Below, in pieces: positions 31,859 through 38,817 of a stretch of DNA of 38,817 nt. The translations under genes were made by a program, and so were the position numbers. How positions within the stretch are numbered: the stretch's first letter is position 1; the number at the start of each line of letters is the position of its first letter. The stretch is from a virus. The notes under the pieces were generated by a model. The model saw only the letters and a program-made list of their open reading frames with translations, was not told the DNA's origin and did not search any database. The DNA is taken from the IMG/VR virus record IMGVR_UViG_3300044981_000086, positions 1-38,817 of that record; one strand, given 5' to 3'.

Positions 31859-32130
31859 TAAACCTTGGCTAAAGCAGCATTAAGAACTGCTTCAAAAGCT
31901 GCAATCTCTACCGACAAAGCAGGGTATAAAGAAGCTACAAGCTTTAATAGAGCATCTACCACTTCTACACCACTCAAAGATCCCTGAACACTCGCTGAAA
32001 CTTTACCAGCTCCGGCAATAGATCCACCGGTAGCTTCACCCACACTTAGACTTACACTTACTACGCCACCTGCTTCAGAAAGACTTAAAGAACCAGCACT
32101 ACCAATTTGAATTACTTTAGAATATGCCAT
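31858..32130 (-). CDS. Small Ser/Gly/Ala-rich protein, 90 aa
   Basis: The first 60 residues are alternating beta repeats (SLSLSEAGGVVSVSLSVGEA), and the C-terminus is a hydrophobic helix (ALLKLVASLYPALSVEIAAF). AAAAAGGGGATAAAT precedes the ATG. Possibly a small surface or membrane-active protein. Function unknown. Confidence 0.5.
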   Translation of the reverse strand: MAYSKVIQIGSAGSLSLSEAGGVVSVSLSVGEATGGSIAGAGKVSASVQGSLSGVEVVDALLKLVASLYPALSVEIAAFEAVLNAALAKV

Positions 32131-32135
32131 TTTAT

Positions 32136-32363
32136 TTATCCCCTTTTTTCTAAGTTATCGACTCTTGATTCAACGTTATTAATTCTTGACGTCTGATTTG
32201 ACAACGCTTTTGATAGATTATCAATGCTATTAATCACACTTTCAAACTTACCCTTCATTTGGCTGCTATGGATCCATGAAGCAATTGATAAGGCTACAGT
32301 CCACTTAGTTACATCATGAGAGAGGGCTGCACCTAGAAAGTTTTGAACTGTCTCTAAGTCCAT
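32136..32363 (-). CDS. Small protein with coiled coil, holin/hemolysin-accessory-like candidate, 75 aa
   Basis: I place the start at ATG 32363, one base after the stop of the 31-aa frame, rather than at 32399 inside it. A moderately hydrophobic segment (WTVALSIASWIHSSQMKGKF) is followed by a coiled coil (VINSIDNLSKALSNQTSRIN, then VESRVDNLEKRG). The layout resembles small phage membrane-lysis accessory proteins, without a decisive motif. Confidence 0.45.
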   Translation of the reverse strand: MDLETVQNFLGAALSHDVTKWTVALSIASWIHSSQMKGKFESVINSIDNLSKALSNQTSRINNVESRVDNLEKRG

Positions 32364-32364
32364 A

Positions 32365-32460
32365 TTATTTATCACTACTACGTAAGGTACAAATACCATA
32401 AACTACCAAACAAAAGCTTGCTATAAAAAAGCCTGTCATCATTGTATCTATAAAGCGCAT
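32365..32460 (-). CDS. Single-pass membrane micro-protein, holin candidate, 31 aa
   Basis: AGGAGGG stands before the ATG at 32460. The product is one transmembrane helix (TMMTGFFIASFCLVVYGICT) with a short basic end. Its position directly behind the GH25 lysozyme suggests a membrane role in lysis. It is short for a holin, so this is tentative. Confidence 0.5.
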   Translation of the reverse strand: MRFIDTMMTGFFIASFCLVVYGICTLRSSDK

Positions 32461-32468
32461 AAGCCCTC

Positions 32469-33068
32469 CTAGCTAGTTAAAGAAATTAGCCAATTTAAAT
32501 CCCCATAACCAATATTTAAATCACATGGCGAAACTATTCCAGGAATATTACCAGAATCTGTGTATTGCCAAAATGTATAATTAGCCCAAGGTTGGGGCAC
32601 TGTGGGGTTAGTTGTGTAATCAGCTAACCATAATGGATATTGTGAAAGCATAGGATTACCCAATTCAGATATATAAGCAGGATTAGAATAGATTATAGGT
32701 GTTTTACCTGTGGCTTGTTGTACAAACTGTAACCAAATTATAGCGTTTTGTATTTCAAGAGTTGGAGTTAATTCATGAACTTCCCAATCTAAAACTGGAG
32801 GTAAATCCCCTGGACCAAGTTGTCCAACTATACTTAAAAAATGCTTGGCTTGTAATGTAGGATCATCATGAGGGTGGAAGAAATGATATGCACCCCTGTA
32901 TATATTATGAAGCTTACTATTAGCCCAATCATTAGAAAACAAAGGATTTGTATAAGTAATTCCCTCACTAGCCTTAATAAATGCGAAAGAAATTCCACTA
33001 GCCGCCACCTGACTCCAGTCTGTACCTGGGTTATATCCTGAAACATCCACTCCTTGAACAAATCCCAT
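32469..33068 (-). CDS. GH25 muramidase (endolysin), 199 aa
   Basis: GH25 landmarks are complete: GVDVSGYNPGTDWSQVAASG with the first Asp, SFAFIKASEG, YHFFHPHDDPTLQAKHFLS, LPPVLDWEVHE with the catalytic Asp/Glu pair, TPIIYSNPAYI, PLWLADYTTNP and FWQYTDSGNIPG. It is one catalytic domain without a wall-binding module or signal peptide, as for many Gram-negative phage endolysins that need a holin. It cleaves the MurNAc-GlcNAc bond. Confidence 0.9.
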   Translation of the reverse strand: MGFVQGVDVSGYNPGTDWSQVAASGISFAFIKASEGITYTNPLFSNDWANSKLHNIYRGAYHFFHPHDDPTLQAKHFLSIVGQLGPGDLPPVLDWEVHELTPTLEIQNAIIWLQFVQQATGKTPIIYSNPAYISELGNPMLSQYPLWLADYTTNPTVPQPWANYTFWQYTDSGNIPGIVSPCDLNIGYGDLNWLISLTS

Positions 33069-33126
33069 ATTTTACCTTTTAATTTCCAAAGTTCTAAGCA
33101 ATACTCTAAACAAACAGGAGGTACTT

Positions 33127-33423
33127 ATGTCTTCACCCATTTTTAATAACGCCTTAACTGCTTCAGTGGCTTCTAGCCTTGGGGTGAATGCTACCTTTCA
33201 TGTCATTACAGGGTTTGTCTTTAATGACCTAACTGAAGTAGCCTCTGTTTCAATCTCAAGCTATCTGTCTCAGGCCGCTTATCTAGCCGGCGCTGGACCT
33301 GTAATTACAAATGTTTTTCAAACTTCTAATCCTGCTCAATATCTAGCTGCTCTAAATGCAGGATCTGGTCTTTTCACAGCTGCATATAATTATGTGGCTA
33401 CATTAGCTCCATTTAGTTCTTAA
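33127..33423 (+). CDS. Plus-strand small Ala/Ser-rich protein, 98 aa
   Basis: A strong AGGAGGT lies before the ATG. The product is low in charge and rich in Ala, Ser and Val (SSLGVNATFHVITGFVFNDL, then YLAALNAGSGLFTAAYNYVA). It stands alone on the plus strand between minus-strand genes, and its end overlaps the next minus-strand gene by four bases. Only 58 bases separate it from the lysozyme start, so its promoter must be within that gap or upstream in the lysozyme gene. No family recognised. Confidence 0.6.
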   Translation: MSSPIFNNALTASVASSLGVNATFHVITGFVFNDLTEVASVSISSYLSQAAYLAGAGPVITNVFQTSNPAQYLAALNAGSGLFTAAYNYVATLAPFSS

Positions 33424-33797
33424 AACGTAGTCAAAAATTGAAACACAGTTATAGTTCCTGCTCCAGATGATGGAGTCCATACAACCCTAAGCCATCTAAA
33501 CCCAGGATAATTACTTGGAGTTATGTAACAAATACCATTTGCTCCAGAGGCCACTGTAACAGAACTATTTGTTCCAGGAGCATTGATCCAATTAATAGGA
33601 GCGGGGGCGTTTTGACCACCTAAATATTCAGAGGTATCATTGCTACATTGAATCTGTAGAGTTCCAGAATTACTTGCACTTGAACTGACAATAAAGAAAG
33701 ACACTCCATAACCGAATTGAATGTTTATAGCGCTAGAATTCTGGGCACTAGTGGCACTTACTGCGTTAAGCAAAATATTATTAGCTGATCCGGCCAT
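33420..33797 (-). CDS. Small beta-sandwich structural protein, 125 aa
   Basis: Beta-rich with the ending FRWLRVVWTPSSGAGTITVF, which resembles the end of the 130-aa protein at 37787-38179 (FAWIRLVYNYTSGSGSLTVV). The two appear paralogous. GAGGAGAGAG precedes the ATG inside the end of the membrane polymerase gene. Likely a virion surface or fibre accessory protein. Confidence 0.6.
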   Translation of the reverse strand: MAGSANNILLNAVSATSAQNSSAINIQFGYGVSFFIVSSSASNSGTLQIQCSNDTSEYLGGQNAPAPINWINAPGTNSSVTVASGANGICYITPSNYPGFRWLRVVWTPSSGAGTITVFQFLTTF

Positions 33798-34896
33798 AGT
33801 CTCTCTCCTCTTCTGTGGTTATCTTAAAACACTCATACACTAAAGCACAGCCAAATAATTGCATAAAAAAGAGTCTTAATGGGAATTGGGTAAGACCCAT
33901 AAATCCATAAGCACAGACCATTGAAAAGAGCCATGGCCGATTAAAAGATTTCTTAAGCATAAATAGATACAGCATGACTAAAGAAACAAATCCAACAATG
34001 CCTTGCTCCCACAGGACTTGTAGCCAGTCATTATGAAGCCAAAAGAAAATGGGATAATGGGGATCAACTGGACCAGTGAAAGATAAGAATTGAATTCTTG
34101 GCCCTAATATAAAGAATGTTCCGGGACCTGCTCCAATATACCGGTTTAAGTGCTCCCACCAATAATGCATTTGCAATTTCCATTCATAAAACCTACCATC
34201 ACTCTCTAATAGCTTATCTTGTAAAAAGACCCACGCGATACCGGCGGCAACCGGAACAAGTAAAAGTGGTTTCAAAGACCTCTTCTTAGATAAATAATAA
34301 GCAATAGTTCCTACCCCTAAACAAGCCATAGCGGTGCTAGAATGGCCTAAATATATAGCCATAAATCCTAAAGTTAAAAAGATGAAATTAACTCCTTCTT
34401 CTTTCTTCTTTAAAGAAATAATGGCTGGTAGAATACAGGCTATAACCGATGAATCAACTGAGGGATGAACAAATAAATACCAGGCTGACTGAGATCCAAA
34501 TAAACAGGCTTTAGCGATCATAATAAGCGCATCTAAACCAAAGATCCAATAAAGAGCTGACATTAATTTATCTAAGTATTTTCTATCTAAAGAAATAAAG
34601 GGGATAGCAAATAAAAGTGTAGTCATAGTAGCGCCACAAATGCTAGAACCCCATTGCGCAGCTTCTATTCTTGTAATTCCTGTAAATAACCCATAAGGAA
34701 AGAAATACTGAAATAAACCCCAAAGTGAAGATATTAAGAAAAGAAGCGCTACAGACCAGTGATATTTCTTACAAAGACAATAAGACATGCCTGATAAAAT
34801 GGCTATAAAGCCTTCAAGCTGCTGCCAAACCCAATGATTATCGGCCGGATAAGGGCAGAAGCCTGCAATAAGAAGCAAGATAAAAATTACAATCAT
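33781..34896 (-). CDS. O-antigen polymerase/ligase-like membrane protein, 371 aa
   Basis: About ten hydrophobic helices are visible (for example IVIFILLLIAGFC, IAILSGMSYCLC, ALLFLISSLWGLF, LLLVPVAAGIAWVFL). A large periplasmic-type loop holds SDGRFYEWKLQMHYWWEHL, GAGPGTFFILGPR and WLHNDWLQVLWEQGIVGF, the Wzy/WaaL pattern (RxxxW...G.G.g.f....HN.yLq.l.E.GiiG). Such proteins polymerise or ligate O-antigen, and phage versions can change the host surface and block superinfection. It is embedded between fibre-type genes and overlaps both. Confidence 0.75.
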   Translation of the reverse strand: MIVIFILLLIAGFCPYPADNHWVWQQLEGFIAILSGMSYCLCKKYHWSVALLFLISSLWGLFQYFFPYGLFTGITRIEAAQWGSSICGATMTTLLFAIPFISLDRKYLDKLMSALYWIFGLDALIMIAKACLFGSQSAWYLFVHPSVDSSVIACILPAIISLKKKEEGVNFIFLTLGFMAIYLGHSSTAMACLGVGTIAYYLSKKRSLKPLLLVPVAAGIAWVFLQDKLLESDGRFYEWKLQMHYWWEHLNRYIGAGPGTFFILGPRIQFLSFTGPVDPHYPIFFWLHNDWLQVLWEQGIVGFVSLVMLYLFMLKKSFNRPWLFSMVCAYGFMGLTQFPLRLFFMQLFGCALVYECFKITTEEERDYGRIS

Positions 34897-37292
34897 CTAA
34901 TCTGTCTTATACACATATCTATAGTAGATGCAAGAGATCCAGGAGCTGTGACATTTAAAGTTCCACCACTTGCTCCCTGGAGAAGAATAGTTACAGAACC
35001 AGTCGTTGCAGGAGCATATACACCTGATAAATAAAGTGGGGCATACTCACCTGTAACAAGGTTACTATCTCTTTGAGTAATTATATTGCTGCTACTATCA
35101 ATTAATTGAAAAGAAGCCGTGCCGCCTAAAACAGTTTGACCAAAAGAAGTGGTAAATGAAACATCATAGGAGGCAGTAGTAGCAGGTACAGAAAAGGTAA
35201 TACCAGGTAAACTAGATGCTGCAGCGGTTACACCAGTTATGCCATTTGATTTCCTAGGAAGTAGGGTTATAACACCTGTTTCAGTAGTAAAATTAGAATA
35301 GGCAGAAGCAGTGGTAGACCAATTTACTCCATTAGCAAAATATCCACACCAAAAATTATTAGTTATAGCAGATCCATTCGCTTGAAAAGTTGGATCAGAA
35401 GCAGGACCATTACTTGTTAAAATATAACCAGCTGTCTGAGGAGCAATTACTCCTACCGTGGTTCCTTCACCAACTAAAACGTTATGACTAGTTGGGTTTC
35501 CACTAAGAATAGGATAATAAGCACTTCCATTCTGAGAAATCTTAAATACGTTAGCAGTAGAGTCGAAATATTGTATACCTTGGGTGGCACTTGAAGCTGA
35601 TGGAGCTGCAATACCACGCTCAACCATAGCTCCGTTAAGATCTAACTTCTGAGAAGGGTTTGCGTCGCCAATACCAACGTTACCTGTTTGGAAAGTTGCA
35701 GCATAGTTGTTAGTAGCTCCAGTGGGAGCTGAAACGTTAAGTGCGTATCCATTTGTAACCCCAGCACTTAAAGCTCCGGCCGCAATATATAAAGCTGAGG
35801 AGTTTGTAAAATTCTCATTAGTTCCAGCTTTAGGCGCTCCGCCAATATAGACTTGATAAGCATTTGTGGTTGTTACGCCTGGATTAGCGGCTAATAAAGT
35901 TCCTTGCCCAAAAGAGCTAGAAGCAAAGCTAGCTGCAATTCCATTGGTAGCTGTATTATTATCTGTGAGATTAGCTCCATTAAATGACGTTTCTAATCCA
36001 ATAACTGAAGGTGTTCCAGACATCGAACCAGCTATGAGCAAATCCTGTACTGGCGTAGTAGCTCCAGAACCAATTCCAGTAGGACCTGTAAAAATAGCGG
36101 CATAATTATTAGTTGAGCCAGAGGGAGAGGTAACATAAAGCCCATAGCTTGTGGAAATGCCGGCATTTCCTTGATTGGCAATAAATTCACCATAATTAGT
36201 AGCTGGAAGTGTTGTACCAAAAGACGCGTTGGCTATATTCAATCCATATAAATTTGTGATCTGCCCACCAAGTGAACCTGTTTGTGGTAATAAATATTCA
36301 CTTTGTGCATTAGCAACCGCAGATCCTGAGGGAGGGGCAAAATTAGGATTTAAATAATATCCATAATTCACAACCACAGAAGTACTTGGCGATAACGTGG
36401 TAGTGACCGCTAGTCCCCCAGCGGAATTGCCAGATCCATTTAAAGTCCCTGCAATTTGAACTTCTCTTGAGTTTGCAGAATTTGAAGAATTTGTCATTAA
36501 TATGCTTAACGGATTTGCCGGAGTAAGTGTGCCTATTCCAACGTTTCCGCCTTGGAAAATAGCAGAATAGCTATTAGCGGCCCCTGTTTGAGAAGCCACA
36601 TAAAGTCCATAAGAATTTGTCTCTCCGTTTACTCCTTGATTATTAACATAAAGCCCATATTCATTAGTAGGAACCATAGAACCCAAAGAAGGAGCAAAAA
36701 TATCTAATCCATAGAGATTGGTAATAGCCCCGCCACCAGCTGATCCAGTCTGAGGCGTTATGGATTCTGAATAAGCATTCGCAATCGAAGCCGATGGATT
36801 AAATGTAGGTTGAATATTTACACCAGTTGGAATCCCTCCACTTCCACTAAAGGTTCCATTTACTTCTTCTTGAAAAGATCCATTAGAGGATACATTTGAA
36901 GCATATGTAATAGTTAAAGGACCAGTTAATGTTCCCCCCACTAAAGGCAAATAACCACTTAACCCTAATGATTGAAAAGAAGGATTATTTCCAGGGCCGT
37001 TATCTATTAATGCATAGCCAGCACTTACAGGTGAAGCAAAGCCTATCGTTGAGCCTTCCCCTAGCATTACACTGTTTGCAGTGAGAGTGGAAATACCCGT
37101 GCCACCTCCTAATACAGAGTTAACACCAAGATTAAATGTAATTCCATTATGGGTTCCGGTAAAGTTTGGAAAACCAAAATTGAAAGTTGTAACAGGATTT
37201 GCATCAGTAGAATCTTGAGAGGTTGTGGGAGGTAGCCCAGCAGACGCTACAAATACATTTAATAATAAGATTAAAAATAAGAATTTTTTCAT
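34893..37292 (-). CDS. Secreted or fibre-like repeat protein with signal peptide, 799 aa
   Basis: The first 18 residues (MKKFLFLILLLNVFVASA) look like a Sec signal peptide. Then come Gly/Thr/Asn-rich beta segments and three tandem modules of roughly 130 aa, each with TNLYGLxI, YGLYV, NSYSAIFQGGNVGIG and the like (about residues 180-260, 340-410 and 500-560). A NPSQKLDLNG...GIQYFDSTANVFKISQNG segment, typical of phage fibre tails, follows. The C-terminal 160 residues form a separate beta domain. No endosialidase/S74 catalytic end is seen. A signal peptide is odd for a virion fibre; it may be a bacterial-style surface protein or a fibre. Confidence 0.65.
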   Translation of the reverse strand: MKKFLFLILLLNVFVASAGLPPTTSQDSTDANPVTTFNFGFPNFTGTHNGITFNLGVNSVLGGGTGISTLTANSVMLGEGSTIGFASPVSAGYALIDNGPGNNPSFQSLGLSGYLPLVGGTLTGPLTITYASNVSSNGSFQEEVNGTFSGSGGIPTGVNIQPTFNPSASIANAYSESITPQTGSAGGGAITNLYGLDIFAPSLGSMVPTNEYGLYVNNQGVNGETNSYGLYVASQTGAANSYSAIFQGGNVGIGTLTPANPLSILMTNSSNSANSREVQIAGTLNGSGNSAGGLAVTTTLSPSTSVVVNYGYYLNPNFAPPSGSAVANAQSEYLLPQTGSLGGQITNLYGLNIANASFGTTLPATNYGEFIANQGNAGISTSYGLYVTSPSGSTNNYAAIFTGPTGIGSGATTPVQDLLIAGSMSGTPSVIGLETSFNGANLTDNNTATNGIAASFASSSFGQGTLLAANPGVTTTNAYQVYIGGAPKAGTNENFTNSSALYIAAGALSAGVTNGYALNVSAPTGATNNYAATFQTGNVGIGDANPSQKLDLNGAMVERGIAAPSASSATQGIQYFDSTANVFKISQNGSAYYPILSGNPTSHNVLVGEGTTVGVIAPQTAGYILTSNGPASDPTFQANGSAITNNFWCGYFANGVNWSTTASAYSNFTTETGVITLLPRKSNGITGVTAAASSLPGITFSVPATTASYDVSFTTSFGQTVLGGTASFQLIDSSSNIITQRDSNLVTGEYAPLYLSGVYAPATTGSVTILLQGASGGTLNVTAPGSLASTIDMCIRQIR

Positions 37293-37299
37293 ATTCCCC

Positions 37300-37785
37300 T
37301 TAGCTACTTAAAACCCATTGTACGTTTACACTTGATGTAGATGTCAAAGCAATCAAATGAAGATAATTGCCAAAACCTAATGGTAAGAAGCCTGAATCTC
37401 TACCCGGCTCCATAAGCATTCCTTTGGTAGAAGATAGAATAGCCGCAGCAGAATTGGAAAATCCCCATCTTACATTTCCTGTATTTGAACTATCTGATTC
37501 TACTATAACCCCAACCGCATTTGTGGGAGCAGCTAAAGAGCTTTCAGAAGTAGTAACACTTTGCGTAGGAGATAATTGAGAATTAGCATTTACAGGGCTT
37601 CCACCACTATTAATTGTAACCGGTAGTGGAGTAGAAGGAGATACGGCTGTTAGATTACCAGATCCATTTACATATCCAACTTCAGTAGCACTTGTAGGAG
37701 CTGTGGTTCCTGTAGGACCTACTGAGGCATTAGAGCTACTTCCACCACCACTAGCACTATTAAACTGAGCATACGTTGCTGCCAT
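37300..37785 (-). CDS. Small beta-rich fibre-associated protein, 161 aa
   Basis: The N-terminus is Ser/Gly-rich with SATEVGYVNGSGNLTAVSPS. The C-terminal domain (VRWGFSNSAAAILSSTKGML, then FGNYLHLIALTSTSSVNVQW) looks like a carbohydrate- or fibre-associated beta-sandwich. It directly precedes the 799-aa gene and follows the 130-aa gene by one base. Function inferred from context only. Confidence 0.55.
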   Translation of the reverse strand: MAATYAQFNSASGGGSSSNASVGPTGTTAPTSATEVGYVNGSGNLTAVSPSTPLPVTINSGGSPVNANSQLSPTQSVTTSESSLAAPTNAVGVIVESDSSNTGNVRWGFSNSAAAILSSTKGMLMEPGRDSGFLPLGFGNYLHLIALTSTSSVNVQWVLSS

Positions 37786-37786
37786 A

Positions 37787-38179
37787 TCAATATACCTTTG
37801 CCGCTGGTACTACGGTTAAACTGCCAGATCCCGAAGTATAATTATAAACAAGCCTTATCCAGGCAAAGTCAGTCATGGGTATGTCAACGCCTGCAGTACC
37901 TGCAGAGCCCGATGCCACTGGATATGTTCCGCTAAATAATGAAGAAGGTAGAATATACCAATTCCCAGCATTTAGAATCGTACCTGTGGGACTTTGGCTA
38001 TATGTGTTACTGACCTCAAAGGAGAAGGTACCGACAGGAGATCCCGTCCAACTCATGTCATATGATAAACCCGGTAATCGATTTATATTAGTTGCAGGTC
38101 CAGTTATATTGGATCCCATACTTACGGCATTGATTATGGGAACATTTAAATTGGGCGCTATATATGGTCTATCCGACAC
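37787..38179 (-). CDS. Small beta-sandwich protein, 130 aa
   Basis: The start is GTG 38179 with AAGGAGG upstream. The sequence SYDMSWTGSPVGTFSFEVSN and the end FAWIRLVYNYTSGSGSLTVV match the paralogue at 33420-33797. It is the first gene of the leftward fibre operon, whose promoter should lie between 38180 and 38284. Confidence 0.6.
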   Translation of the reverse strand: MSDRPYIAPNLNVPIINAVSMGSNITGPATNINRLPGLSYDMSWTGSPVGTFSFEVSNTYSQSPTGTILNAGNWYILPSSLFSGTYPVASGSAGTAGVDIPMTDFAWIRLVYNYTSGSGSLTVVPAAKVY

Positions 38180-38284
38180 CTTACCCTCCTTGTAGGATTA
38201 ATGGCTGTTGGCCAAGGTTCTATTCTTGTGGATTTTGGGAATGATACATGGTACTATAAAGATAGAGTTAACCGGAGGTGATTT

Positions 38285-38524
38285 ATGAAGATTCTTAGTT
38301 TTATTCTCTTGTATGGTACATTAGGATTTATCTCATTAAAGATATATGAATACTTCTTTGAAATGATGCCATTGAATCTCTTATGGTTAGGCCTTCTAGC
38401 GTACTATGCTAGAAAAATTAGTAACTCAATATTATATAAAATATTTATTCCTTCTGACCCCTCGCGTCCCGGGCTTGTTGGTCAGTCTGTGCAAGTTCCC
38501 CCATCTTTGACAAAGAGTTCTTAG
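38285..38524 (+). CDS. Plus-strand small membrane protein, 79 aa
   Basis: A strong GGAGGTGA stands before the ATG. Two hydrophobic segments (ILSFILLYGTLGFISLKIYE and LNLLWLGLLAYYA) are followed by a polar Pro/Ser-rich tail. The gene is divergent from the fibre operon and runs tail-to-tail into the large virion gene, overlapping its end by 80 bases. A possible -10 (TATAAA) lies near 38256. Unknown function; membrane location inferred. Confidence 0.6.
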   Translation: MKILSFILLYGTLGFISLKIYEYFFEMMPLNLLWLGLLAYYARKISNSILYKIFIPSDPSRPGLVGQSVQVPPSLTKSS

Positions 38525-38817
38525 ATGATTTCCCATGGGATTGTTGAGGCGGTTGAAAAACGAAAGAAGCCTGGGCAGCCATTATATTTGGTTGCGTCAA
38601 TGTTGAATCTAGGTTGGTCCCTAAAAACAAACTTAAAGCTTGTCTCATTTTATAAGCAGGTTTAGGCGTTCCATTTAATTGATGCTCTACAATTTTCTGA
38701 TTCATTTGATTTGAAAGCTCTTGGTGTAACTCTGGGAATAAAGAAATAAAATGATTAGCCACCTGGGGAGTCAAAGAACCATCCTTTATTTTCTTTAAAA
38801 CACTCATGGGTTGCAAG
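38445..38817 (-). CDS. C-terminal part of large virion protein, cut at window edge
   Basis: The frame is open to the right edge. Visible sequence LQPMSVLKKIKDGSLTPQVA then FISLFPELHQELSNQMNQKI follows the pattern (N/Q)PLSVLxKIKxGTLTxxxxxxxxxxYPEL seen near the C-termini of large phage virion proteins. There is no ribosome site or natural start at the edge. The single base left at 38817 (C) and the two left at 1-2 complete one codon (CAC) in the frame of the gene at 1-1409, so both are best read as one gene across a circular junction. Confidence 0.7.
   Translation of the reverse strand, partial: LQPMSVLKKIKDGSLTPQVANHFISLFPELHQELSNQMNQKIVEHQLNGTPKPAYKMRQALSLFLGTNLDSTLTQPNIMAAQASFVFQPPQQSHGKSSKNSLSKMGELAQTDQQARDARGQKE

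Noticed and set aside
1-38817. Integrase, repressor, CRISPR array, insertion sequence or reverse transcriptase.
   Set aside because: Searched by eye for their motifs in all frames of reasonable length; none seen. Absence of lysogeny genes is by inspection only.
1-38817. Direct terminal repeat at the two window ends.
   Set aside because: The first and last tens of bases are not similar; the link between the ends is an in-frame join, not an overlap.

Overview
The window reads as an essentially complete genome of a short-tailed (podovirus-like) double-stranded DNA phage, AT-rich and densely packed. Terminase, portal, scaffold-like, coat, adaptor, nozzle and internal virion genes are present, and I found no sheath, tail tube or tape-measure gene. 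A Gram-negative host is suggested by two lipoproteins, a twin-arginine leader and an O-antigen polymerase-like membrane protein. I cannot name the host or the phage genus. The gene cut at base 1 continues in frame into the gene fragment at the right edge, so the sequence is probably circularly permuted and was opened inside one virion gene.

Layout. (a) 38445-38817 plus 1-11579, minus strand: large internal virion proteins, an acetyltransferase, a nozzle/stabilisation protein, fibres, an FN3-fused head-tail adaptor and small structural proteins. (b) 11621-21268, minus: probable decoration protein, coat protein, scaffold-like protein, portal, small conserved genes, tRNA-Asn and terminase. (c) 21261-28806, minus: ParB-methyltransferase, small conserved genes, a second acetyltransferase, RusA resolvase, ERF annealing protein and two variable C-type-lectin/FGE-like cassettes. 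(d) 28807-29366: a divergent control region with candidate promoters and a structured transcript candidate. (e) 29367-31159, plus: a chain of very small early-type genes. (f) 31150-33068, minus: lysis-like block with lipoprotein, small membrane protein and GH25 lysozyme. (g) 33420-38179, minus: fibre-like and surface-modification genes. Three plus-strand islands interrupt the minus-strand plan: 29367-31159, 33127-33423 and 38285-38524.

The most unusual place is the coat gene (14895-12862). It is interrupted twice. The second interruption is a 681-nt group I intron with a recognisable core (P3, P4, P6-P8, a P1/P10 guide) and an endonuclease VII-like homing endonuclease. The first, 40 coding bases upstream, is only 45 nt long and starts with a stop codon. 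It nevertheless carries a complete P1+P10 internal guide for the exact junction that restores the coat reading frame, and it folds so that its 3' boundary sits in a hairpin loop. It has no catalytic core of its own, so it may be a core-less mini-intron excised by the neighbouring core.

A second system is a pair of variable repeats, each in a GGSW...GFRLVRTP cassette. All 18 differences between them fall on codon positions 1 or 2, the signature of a diversity-generating retroelement, yet no reverse transcriptase or template repeat is visible in the window. A third oddity is a Tat-leader mini-gene that carries a copy of the coat protein N-arm and ends inside the tRNA-Asn gene.
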